Part shown: positions 15,087 through 22,600 of the stretch, in pieces
Numbering within the stretch: the first letter of the stretch is position 1
Layout: the number at the start of each line of letters is the position of its first letter
NCBI GenBank assembly: GCA_020725405.1
Contig: DYFB01000024.1
Location: 1-38,897, forward strand
DNA length: 38,897 bases
Reading direction: 5' to 3'
DNA from: Symbiobacterium sp.
Lineage (GTDB): Bacteria; Bacillota; Sulfobacillia; UBA995; UBA9673
Position numbers and translations under genes: made by a program
Notes under the pieces: generated by a model
What the model saw: only the letters and a program-made list of their open reading frames with translations
Databases searched by the model: none
What the model was told of the DNA's origin: nothing

Positions 15087-16703
15087 GTGCCCGCGCAGCC
15101 CCCAGGCAAGAGGGAGACCGACTACCGTGTCATCCGGGCCCAAGAGGAGGAGAGGAAGCGTCTGGCCCGCGACCTCCACGACGGGCTTGTCCAGTCCCTC
15201 GTGGGGATGGGCCTTAATCTAGAGCTGGTCGAGAGGCACATCGAGGCCGATCCCGTCCGGAGACCCGAGGCCCTGGAGATACTGGCCCGGCTGAGGGAGC
15301 AGATCGCCGGGAGTCTCGAGGAGGCCCGGCGCATCCTCAGCGACCTCCGCCCGCTCGACCTCAACGGGCGAAGCCTCTCCCAGGCTCTCAAGGACTACGC
15401 CGAGCGGTTCTCGACCGCGGCCGGGCTGCGGATTACCGTCGTCATCTCCGGTCAGGAGACGCGGCTTCACCCCTCCCTCGAGGCCGGCCTGTTCCGCATC
15501 TTCCAGGAAGTCCTCAACAACGTCCGCGACCACGCCGAGGCGGCCGAGGTCTCGCTCAAGCTGCGCTTCCAGCCACGGGCCGTCTCCCTGGAAATAGCCG
15601 ACGACGGCCGGGGGTTCGCCTTCGACGGCGACCTCAAGAGCCTCGCCGCGCGAAGGTGCTTCGGCCTCATCGGCATCAACGAGCGGGTCGAGCTCCTCGG
15701 CGGCACCTGGCGCCTGAGCTCCGCGCCGGGCCGGGGCACCGAGGTCCGGGTGCGGCTCCCGGTCTCAAGCCAGGGGGGCTTCTGGAGCCTGCTCACCCAC
15801 ATCGGGTCTCTCCCGCGGGAGGGCCCGCGAGAGGCGCGGCTCGGGGGCGGGACCGGCTTCCGGAGCGCCTCCAGCGTGCCGGACGGGAGCGGCCCGGATC
15901 GAGCGGTCGGGCCGCCGGTCCGTGTGGCTCTGGCGGACGACCACCGTGTGGTCCGTGAGGGGCTGAAGATGATGTTCGAGACCACCGGCGGCTTCGAGGT
16001 GGTCGGGGAGGCCGGCGACGGAGGCGCGACCGTCCGGATGGTCAGGGAGCTCGTCCCGGATGTCCTGCTTCTTGACCTCGTCATGCCCGGCCCCGGTCCG
16101 CTCGAGGTTACCCGGGAGGTTCGCCGGGCTTCGCCTCGGACGGCCGTCCTCATCCTGACCGCCCATTACGAGCCCGAGCAGGTCCGTGAGCTCCTGGCCG
16201 CCGGGGTCGCCGGCTACCTCCTCAAGAGCTCCGACTCGGCCGAGCTCCTGGGGGCCGTGCTGGCGGCTCATCGGGGAGTGAGCCCTCTCTCCCCGGAGGC
16301 TCTCCGGGCCCTATCGGGCGGGCAAGCCGCGGAGGAGCGGGCCGAGGTGGGTCGGGCCGCGTCCGACGGCGCTTCCTCCGCCGCCTCTCCGGCCGGCCCT
16401 GCGCCTTCCGCCGCGGCCGCCCGGGGAGGGCCTGCACCGTCCCCGTCCCTGCCGCCGTCGGCCGGACCCGTCTCCGGCCCGGCCCCGGCCGCCCTGGCCG
16501 AGCTCACCCTCCGCGAGCGGGAGATACTGGCCCTGGTCGGCGAAGGCTACACCAACGAGGATATCTGCCGGAAGCTCTTCATCAGCGAGAAGACCGTCCG
16601 GAACCACCTCGGAGCCATCATCCGGAAGCTCGGGCTCAGCGACCGGACGCAGGTGGCCCTGGTCGCCCGAGGTCTCCGCCCGGCCTCGGGCCGGGGCCGG
16701 TAG
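15087..16703 (+). CDS. Fused NarL/DegS-type histidine kinase and LuxR-type response regulator
   Basis: A 538-residue cytoplasmic one-chain two-component protein. The kinase half has a HisKA_3 H-box with His31 (RLARDLHDGLVQSL), an N-box (FRIFQEVLNNVRDHA) and a G-box (DDGRGF, then GLIGINERVELLGG). After a ~45-residue linker the receiver (about 278-395) has the acidic pair Asp284/Asp285, phospho-acceptor Asp330 (LLLDLVMPG), Thr358 and Lys380. An Ala/Pro/Ser-rich linker (about 411-470) leads to a LuxR/GerE helix-turn-helix (473-538). No membrane or sensor domain precedes the H-box. DegS/DegU-like systems are normally two genes, so the full fusion is unusual. Start GTG 15087, GGAGGAGGGG upstream. 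Confidence 0.92.
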   Translation: MPAQPPGKRETDYRVIRAQEEERKRLARDLHDGLVQSLVGMGLNLELVERHIEADPVRRPEALEILARLREQIAGSLEEARRILSDLRPLDLNGRSLSQALKDYAERFSTAAGLRITVVISGQETRLHPSLEAGLFRIFQEVLNNVRDHAEAAEVSLKLRFQPRAVSLEIADDGRGFAFDGDLKSLAARRCFGLIGINERVELLGGTWRLSSAPGRGTEVRVRLPVSSQGGFWSLLTHIGSLPREGPREARLGGGTGFRSASSVPDGSGPDRAVGPPVRVALADDHRVVREGLKMMFETTGGFEVVGEAGDGGATVRMVRELVPDVLLLDLVMPGPGPLEVTREVRRASPRTAVLILTAHYEPEQVRELLAAGVAGYLLKSSDSAELLGAVLAAHRGVSPLSPEALRALSGGQAAEERAEVGRAASDGASSAASPAGPAPSAAAARGGPAPSPSLPPSAGPVSGPAPAALAELTLREREILALVGEGYTNEDICRKLFISEKTVRNHLGAIIRKLGLSDRTQVALVARGLRPASGRGR

Positions 16704-16708
16704 CCCCG

Positions 16709-16975
16709 TTACCGGGAGCCGTCACCGTCGTCGCCAGCGCCAGGTGGAATCCCGGCCCGGCGTCGGGCGAGATGCCGCTCGGCGAGCTCGATAAGCCTGT
16801 CGACCATCGGCCCGTCCCCGCCCGGAGCGTTCCCGCCGGGCGCCGGGGAACGGTCCGGACCCGGTCTCCGCCTCCGCGCGGCGAGATTCTGTCCGACCTC
16901 GCGTTTCAGCTCGTCGAGAGCGGCCCGGAGCTCCGGCGAGCGCCTCCGCCGCGAGCGGCCGCGCCTCCCGCCCAT
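16709..16975 (-). CDS. Divergent alpha/beta-type small acid-soluble spore protein-like
   Basis: An 88-residue, very basic small protein. Two segments align by eye with alpha/beta-type SASPs, which coat spore DNA: ELRAALDELKREVGQNLA (15-32), like the AIDQMKLEIA helix, and GGDGPMVDRLIELAERHLA (52-70), like the GG-E-hydrophobic-x-KRL block. The GPR-protease site region reads REVG instead of the usual E-(I/F)-A. An Arg/Pro/Gly-rich insert separates the helices. ATG at 16975 has GGGAGGGAGAG about 7 nt upstream, and a sigma-G-like promoter lies 50-80 bp upstream. The promoter strengthens the family call; otherwise it would be a hypothetical basic protein. Confidence 0.65.
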   Translation of the reverse strand: MGGRRGRSRRRRSPELRAALDELKREVGQNLAARRRRPGPDRSPAPGGNAPGGDGPMVDRLIELAERHLARRRAGIPPGAGDDGDGSR

Positions 16976-17023
16976 GAGGATCTCTCCCTCCCGGTCCCGC
17001 TCATCGGCCTATCGCCTCCGGCC

Positions 17024-17053
17024 TAATATGCCTCCCGGGATGGGGCACCATCA
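17024..17053 (-). promoter_or_regulatory. Sigma-G/F-like forespore promoter for the SASP-like gene
   Basis: On the minus strand, TGATGG (17048-17053) and CATATTA (17024-17030) are separated by 17 bp. The forespore sigma-G consensus is about TGAATA-N17/18-CATACTA, so the -10 has one mismatch and the -35 keeps TGA. It lies 48 bp upstream of the start of the SASP-like gene. Confidence 0.5.
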
Positions 17054-17171
17054 GGTCGGGCGGCAGGGGGTGACATCGGGAAGGGCTGCGGCCAGGCCCG
17101 GACGAACCAAGACCGTGGGCCATAGGATGGAGCGGTCCGCTGATAGCCGCTTGGAAGGAGGGCTGTCTGGC

Positions 17172-17501
17172 GTGGTAACGGACACGGACCGGCCCCAGCG
17201 TCCGGGCGGGGAAGAGGAGGCGCCCAAGGCCGTTCCCCTGCTCGCCCTCAACTCCGAGGCGCTCCTCGCGTGGTTCGGAGGAGTTCTGGCCACCCGCGCC
17301 TGGGTGGACATGGGCCTTCTGGCCGACCCCATCAAGGGCGAGGTGGTCAGGGACCTGACGAGCGCCCGCCTGGCGATAGACGCCTACGATTGCCTGGTTA
17401 AGACGCTCAAGGCCAAGGGACGCCCGGACGGTGTGCGCGAGATGGAGGCGCTCCTCGCCGACCTCCGCCTCAACTTCGTGAGACAGGCGGCCGGCGAGTA
17501 G
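17172..17501 (+). CDS. DUF1844 family protein
   Basis: A 109-residue soluble protein. After a charged, disordered lead (1-20) the family block is visible: LLAWFGGVLATRAWVDMGLL, DPIKGEVVRDLTSARLAIDAYDCLVKTLK, and the C-terminal LLADLRLNFVRQ signature. DUF1844 proteins are small and of unknown function across many bacterial phyla. The frame extends up to 16974, but GTG at 17172 with GGAAGGAGGG about 10 nt upstream starts a family-length product. It overlaps the convergent small membrane protein gene by 32 bp. Confidence 0.85.
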   Translation: MVTDTDRPQRPGGEEEAPKAVPLLALNSEALLAWFGGVLATRAWVDMGLLADPIKGEVVRDLTSARLAIDAYDCLVKTLKAKGRPDGVREMEALLADLRLNFVRQAAGE

Positions 17502-17820
17502 GCCCGCGGTCCTCGCGTCGGTCAGACCCGCGGTTCTCGGATCCGGGGCCCGCGGTCCTCCGGCCCGTCTCCCAGCCGTCTCCGTCCTTGCTTCCGGAGG
17601 TCCTGGCCCTGGCCAGGTTGTCGAGATTCCGGCCGATGAGGCTGACCGTGATCCAGAGGAGCAGGGTGTGAAGAAGGGTGCGGACGACGTCGCGGGCCGT
17701 CAGGCTCAGGGCCAGGAACACGGTCAGGGCGGCGGCCAGGACGCAGCCGCAGAAGATGAGGACCTTGAACCCGGTCACGGACGGGGCCTGTCTCTCGGGC
17801 GGAAGCGGGGAGCGTCTCAT
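17470..17820 (-). CDS. Small two-helix membrane protein, unknown
   Basis: A 116-residue protein I do not recognise. Two hydrophobic helices (about 18-42 and 48-63, LIFCGCVLAAALTVFLALSL and LLHTLLLWITVSLIG) are followed by an Arg/Gly/Asp-rich tail. The tail is encoded by three degenerate copies of a GAGGACCGCGGGCC-like sequence and runs 32 bp into the end of the convergent DUF1844 gene. The ATG at 17820 has only AGGAAA upstream. The helices make a real gene plausible; the tail looks like repeat-driven extension. Confidence 0.55.
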   Translation of the reverse strand: MRRSPLPPERQAPSVTGFKVLIFCGCVLAAALTVFLALSLTARDVVRTLLHTLLLWITVSLIGRNLDNLARARTSGSKDGDGWETGRRTAGPGSENRGSDRREDRGPTRRPPVSRS

Positions 17821-17925
17821 GTTTCCTAGGGTCCCCGGTCCGGCCGGCTCTATCCGGCCCGCCGGAGGCGCGTGCCCGGTGGCGCCCTGGTTCGATTTGC
17901 CTGGCCTCTCCGGAGTCCCTGTCTG

Positions 17926-17954
17926 TTGACCCGCGCCTAGGGGAGTCCTATAAT
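17926..17954 (+). promoter_or_regulatory. SOS promoter of imuB-DUF6504-dnaE2
   Basis: TTGACC (17926-17931) and TATAAT (17949-17954) are spaced by exactly 17 bp, a near-consensus housekeeping promoter and the best in the window. Transcription would begin near 17961, at the LexA operator, 65-70 bp before the imuB start. Confidence 0.9.
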
Positions 17955-17962
17955 CGGAGTAC

Positions 17963-17976
17963 CGAACAAATGTTCG
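17963..17976. promoter_or_regulatory. LexA (DinR) operator
   Basis: CGAACAAATGTTCG is a perfect inverted repeat matching the Gram-positive LexA box CGAAC-N4-GTTCG. It overlaps the predicted transcription start of the promoter at 17926-17954, where a bound repressor would block initiation. Confidence 0.92.
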
Positions 17977-18027
17977 CCCTCAGGCCGCCCGGCGGCCGTT
18001 TTGCTCGGAGGGGGAGGGGAGGCCCGC

Positions 18028-19407
18028 GTGGGAGCTCCGGGTGTGGCGTGCGCTGTGGCCGTCGGGTTCTACGTGGCGGTTGAACGTCGGCTCCGGCCCT
18101 CGCTCGCGGGGAGGCCGGTCGCCGTCGTCCGCGACGGTCGAGCTATCGACCTTTCTTCTGACCTTCAGACCCGGGGATTGGTCCTCGGGACCGGCCGGAG
18201 CGCCCTCCTCCAGCTCTGCCCCGAGGCGGCCGTCGCGCCCTACGAGCCGGCCCGCTACGAGGAGGGCGGGCGGCTTCTCCTCGATCTCTACGCAAGGCAC
18301 GTCCCTGCCGTCGAGCCTCTTGACCTCACCCACGCCTTCCTTGACGTGGCCGGGGTCTCCCCGGATCCCTGTTCGCGCATCGGCCGGGAGGCCGCGATCG
18401 GGCTCGGGGTGACGGTCGGCTTCGGCCTCGGGCCGACGAAGCTCACCGCCCGCGCGGCCGGGCTGGAGCTCGTCGCCCGTGGTATCCGGCGGTCGGGGGA
18501 GACCCTCGCCGTTCCGGGCGACCTGAGCGGGACCGGCCCTGGAGGTGACGGGACCGCTCAGGTGAGGGCGTTTCTCGCCCCCCTGCCTGTGTCGTACCTC
18601 TACCCCCTGCCGGATGGAGTCGCCGAGAGGTTGGCCCGCCTGGGGTTCGGGACCATCGGCGAGGTGCAGGGTCTTCCCCTCCGCGAACTCGCCCGCCAGT
18701 TCGGCTGGCCGCTTGCCCGCCGGATAGCCGAGGCCGCGGAGGGGGGAGCGGCCGACCGCGTCCGCCCGGCCTGGCCGCCTCCCGCCCTCAGCGTCTCCCG
18801 GACCTTCGAAGGGGGCCTGGTCGACCGGGAGGGACTCGTCCGGACCCTCCGCGAGGCGGCCGGCCGCCTCGCCCGGGAGATGACCGGGCGCGGCCAGGCG
18901 TCCGACGAGGTCCGGCTGGTCTTCCTGACCGAAGGCGGGCGGCGCCTCGAGGCCTCCCGGCGCCTGGCGCGGCCGACCCGCTCCCCGGTGACCCTGGAGT
19001 GCATCTTGGCCGCCCTGGCCGGACGCCTCCTCCCGGCCGGTGGCGAACCTCCGGTGGCGATGGAGGCCCGGGTCGGGCGGGTCCGCCCCCTTCCAGCCGC
19101 CCAGCTCGAGTTCGGCTTCGGGGGCGGGGGAGGCCTCTCCGCCCCACCGCTCCCGGCGGGGGGGATAGGCCGGGAAGAAGCGCGGGACGTGGCTCGGGAG
19201 CTGGCCTGGTGCTTCGGGGGGAAGGTCCTCGCCGGCCCGGGCGAGGATGGGCTTCCCGCACCGGCTGGCTCTTCCGGGACCGCGGTGAAGGCCGGGGGCA
19301 CCGGAGCCGGCGGGGCCGGGGACTGCGGGGACATTGCGGCCGCGGCCCGCCGCTCGAGACGGGAGCGCTTGCTCATCTTCTACGATCCGCTCCGCGCCGG
19401 TGCCTAG
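18028..19407 (+). CDS. imuB: ImuB-like, catalytically dead Y-family polymerase homologue
   Basis: A 459-residue Y-family protein whose catalytic acids are gone. Where active Pol IV/Dpo4 have D-x-D before the FYA-x-VE motif, this protein has V10-A-V12 (AVAVGFYVAVE). Where they have the S-x-D-E block it has Thr101-His102 (LDLTHAFLDV). The palm, a helix-hairpin-like region (LARLGFGTIGEVQGLPL) and a little-finger domain (ALSVSRTFEGG) remain. QLEFGF at residues 359-364 could be a beta-clamp binding motif. The start is GTG at 18028 with GGGAGGGGAGG 5 nt upstream; TTG at 18001 is also open. It is the first gene of a LexA-controlled operon and is expected to bridge DnaE2 to the clamp. No ImuA gene precedes it. 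Confidence 0.88.
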   Translation: MGAPGVACAVAVGFYVAVERRLRPSLAGRPVAVVRDGRAIDLSSDLQTRGLVLGTGRSALLQLCPEAAVAPYEPARYEEGGRLLLDLYARHVPAVEPLDLTHAFLDVAGVSPDPCSRIGREAAIGLGVTVGFGLGPTKLTARAAGLELVARGIRRSGETLAVPGDLSGTGPGGDGTAQVRAFLAPLPVSYLYPLPDGVAERLARLGFGTIGEVQGLPLRELARQFGWPLARRIAEAAEGGAADRVRPAWPPPALSVSRTFEGGLVDREGLVRTLREAAGRLAREMTGRGQASDEVRLVFLTEGGRRLEASRRLARPTRSPVTLECILAALAGRLLPAGGEPPVAMEARVGRVRPLPAAQLEFGFGGGGGLSAPPLPAGGIGREEARDVARELAWCFGGKVLAGPGEDGLPAPAGSSGTAVKAGGTGAGGAGDCGDIAAAARRSRRERLLIFYDPLRAGA

Positions 19408-19651
19408 GTTCATCGAGCGACCGCTGGAGCAGGTGGGGCTGGGCCCGGGCGGGCGCCCCCTCTTCCTGCGCTGGCGAGGCCGGTCCTGGCGGGTGACCCG
19501 GACGGCCGACGTGTGGAAGGACGTCGGCTGCTGGTGGGAAGAGGAGGGGGAGAAGGTGTTCTACCGCCTCGAGGTCGACGGCGGCCGGTTGTTCGAGGTG
19601 TACCTCGACCGCCGGACGGGGAAGTGGTTTCTCTACCGTGTCTACGATTGA
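19400..19651 (+). CDS. DUF6504 family small protein of the mutasome operon
   Basis: An 83-residue soluble protein. The strand-rich pattern PLFLRWRGRSWRVTRTADVW, CWWEEEGEKVFYRLEVDGG, and a C-terminal RTGKWFLYRVYD match my recollection of DUF6504 proteins, found beside imuB and dnaE2 in Actinobacteria and some other phyla. GTG at 19400 overlaps the imuB stop by 8 bp, and its own end overlaps dnaE2 by 14 bp, so the three are tightly coupled. The biochemical role is unknown. Its position in an SOS operon lacking imuA suggests an accessory part of the translesion complex (inference). Confidence 0.8.
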   Translation: MPRFIERPLEQVGLGPGGRPLFLRWRGRSWRVTRTADVWKDVGCWWEEEGEKVFYRLEVDGGRLFEVYLDRRTGKWFLYRVYD

Positions 19652-22600
19652 GTTCGCCCATCTCCACTTCCACTCGCCCTTCTCTTTCCTCGACGGCGCC
19701 GCCCGGCTGGAGGAGGCTCTGCCGATGGCGGCGGATAAGGGTCTCCGGGCTCTGGCCCTTACCGACCACGACAATGTCTCCGGCGCCGTGCTCTTCCAGC
19801 GCCTGGCCCTGGAGGCGGGCGTGAAGCCCATCCAGGGGGCGGAGGTGACCCTGGAGGGAGGGCGGCACCTCACTTTGCTCGCCCGGGGGCCGGAGGGCTA
19901 CGCCACCCTCTGCTGCCTCCTCACCCGGGCCCACCTCGGGCCTCTCCTTACCCGAGCCCACCTCGGGTCTCCCAGGCGCCGCCCCGTTCTGACCTGGGCC
20001 GACCTCGAGGATGTCGTCGGGCGTGGAGGAGGGGTGGCCGGCGGTCGGACCGGCTGCTCCGGGCCCGGCCTCATCGCCCTTTCCGGCTGCCGCCGCGGTG
20101 AGATACCTTCCCTTCTCCTGGCCGGGAGGATGGCGGAGGCCCACCGGGCGGCAGCCCGCTACCTCGACCTCTTCGGCCGCGATGGTTTCGCCCTCGAGGT
20201 CCAGCGGGAGTTCCTCCCCGGTGGGTCGCGCCTGGAGGCCGGCCTGGTCGAACTAACCCGGAAGCTGGGCCTCCGCCTCGTGGCCACGAACAACGTCCAC
20301 TACGTCTGCAAAGAGGACTTCTGGGTTCACGACCTCCTGACATGCGCCCGGACCTTGACCACGGTCGAGGACGTCCACCCCGAGCGCCGCCTCAACGCCG
20401 AGAACTACCTCAAGTCGCCCGCGGCCATGACCCGCCTGTTCGCCGACCTCCCCGAGGCGGTCCGGGGGGCGGTGGAGATAGCCGAGTCCTGCTCCCCGGC
20501 CCTCGTCCCGGGGAGGAGGCTCCACCCCGCCTTCCCTCTCCCCTCCGGGGAGACGTCGTCCGCGGCTTTCCTTCGGAAAATGACCCTGGCCGGAGCCACC
20601 CGGCGCTACGGGCGGGTCAGCCGGCGCGTCCGGGAGCGCCTGGAGACCGAGCTCGACGTCATCTGCCGGCTGGGCTACGAGGACTACTTCCTTCTTGTCT
20701 GGGACCTCTGCCTTTACGCCCGCCGCCGGGGAATCCGCTTCGCCGGCCGGGGCTCGGCCGCCGACTCGGCCGTGGCCTACTGCCTCGGGATAACCAACGT
20801 GGACGCCGTCGGGCGGGGCCTCCTCTTCGAGCGCTTCATGAGCCTTGAGAGGGGGGAGAAGCCGGACATCGACATCGACTTCGACGCCCGCTACCGTGAC
20901 GAGGTCGCCGCCTATGTAACGGCCCGTTACGGCGGAGAGACCGGGCGGGCGTGGGGCGGGGCGGGCGGCGCGGCGGCTGGCGGCCCGGCTGCGGGCGGGG
21001 ATGCGGTGTGGGGCGGGGCGGGCGGCGCGGCGGCTGGCGGCCCGGCCGCGGGCGGGGGTGCGGCGTGGGCCGGGACGGGCGGCGCGGCGGCGGTGGGCCC
21101 GCGGGTGGCTTCCGTGTGCACCTACAATACCTTTCACGCCCGGTCGGCCGTCCGGGACCTCGGTAAGGCCCTCGGCCTTCCGCCCGCGGACCTCGACCGG
21201 TTGGCCAGGCACCTCCCCTACGCCGGCGGCGCGGACATCCCCTCCCTTCTCGAGTCCCTCCCGGAGCTCCGCGACAGCGGTCTCCCCTTCTGGAAGTTCG
21301 AGAGGCTCTTCGCCGCCGCCGCGAAGGTGGCCGGCTTTCCCCGCCACCTCGGGACCCATCTGGGAGGGCTCGTCGTCTGCCGGGAGCCCCTGACGACGGT
21401 CACGCCGCTGCAGTGGGCGGCCAAGGGGGTCGTGGTCTGCCAGTTCGACAAGGAGTACGTCGAGGACCTCGGTCTCATCAAGCTCGACCTTCTCTCCCTC
21501 CGGACCCTCTCGGCCGTCAACCAGGCCGCGACGGAGCTCGGCGACGGCTTCGACTACGACGCCATCCCGCCAGCCGACCCGGCCACTATGGCCATGATCC
21601 GGCGCGGGGAGACGGTGGGGGTCTTCCAGCTCGAGAGTCCGGCCCAGCGGGCCCTGCAGGCCCGGCTCGGGGTGACGAGCTACGAGGACCTCGTGGCCAG
21701 CGTGGCCCTCATCCGTCCCGGGCCGATAAGGGGGAACATGGTCGAGCCGTTCCTCGCCCGCCGCCGGGGTTTCGAGCCGGTCACCTATCTCCATCCGGCG
21801 CTCGAGCCCATCCTTAAGAAGACCTACGGGGTGGTTCTCTTCCAGGAGCAGGTCATCGAGATAGCCGTGGCTGTGGCCGGCTTCAGCCCCGGCGAGGCCG
21901 ACCGCCTGCGGCGGGTGATGACCCACCACCGCCGCGGCCCGGAGATGGAGGACATCGGCCGCCTCTTTGTGACCCGGGCCGTCGAGCGTGGCGTCGACGA
22001 GGAAACCGCCCGGCGCATCTTCGCCGGCATGGAGGGCTACGCGAGCTACGGGTTTTGCGAGGCCCACGCCGCCGCCTTCGCCGACACCGCCTACCGGACG
22101 GCCTACCTCGCCAGGCACCATCCGGCGGAGTTCTTCGCCGCCCTCTTCTCCCAGCAGCCGATGGGCTACTACCCCCCGGGGACGCTCTGCGTCGAGGCAG
22201 CCCGCCGCGGGGTCCGGGTCCTGCCGCCCGACGTGAACCTGAGCGGGGCCTGCTACCTCGTCGAGAAGGTCGAGGGCGCCGGCGGGGCGGGAAGCCTCGA
22301 GGGCGGCGAGGCTCGGGCCCGGACGAAGGGGGTACGGGTGTCCCTCCGGCAGGTCAAGGGGATGCAGCGGCGGGCGCTGGAGGCCATCCTCGGGGAGAGG
22401 GAGGAAAGGGGGCCCTTCTCCTCCCTTTGGGACTTCTGCCGCCGGTGCTGCCCGCCGGTGCCGCGCGACGTGGTGGAGGCCCTCATCCTCTGCGGGGCCT
22501 TCGACAGTCTCGACCCGAACCGCCGCCGCCTTCTCTGGGAGCTCCCGGGAGCCCTGTCGACGGCGCGGGGAGGGCCGGGGCTCCTGGAGGAGGGTGCCGA

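Noticed and set aside
20951-21098. CRISPR-like direct repeats
   Set aside because: The units are adjacent with no unique spacers, stay in frame, and code for a Gly/Ala linker within dnaE2.
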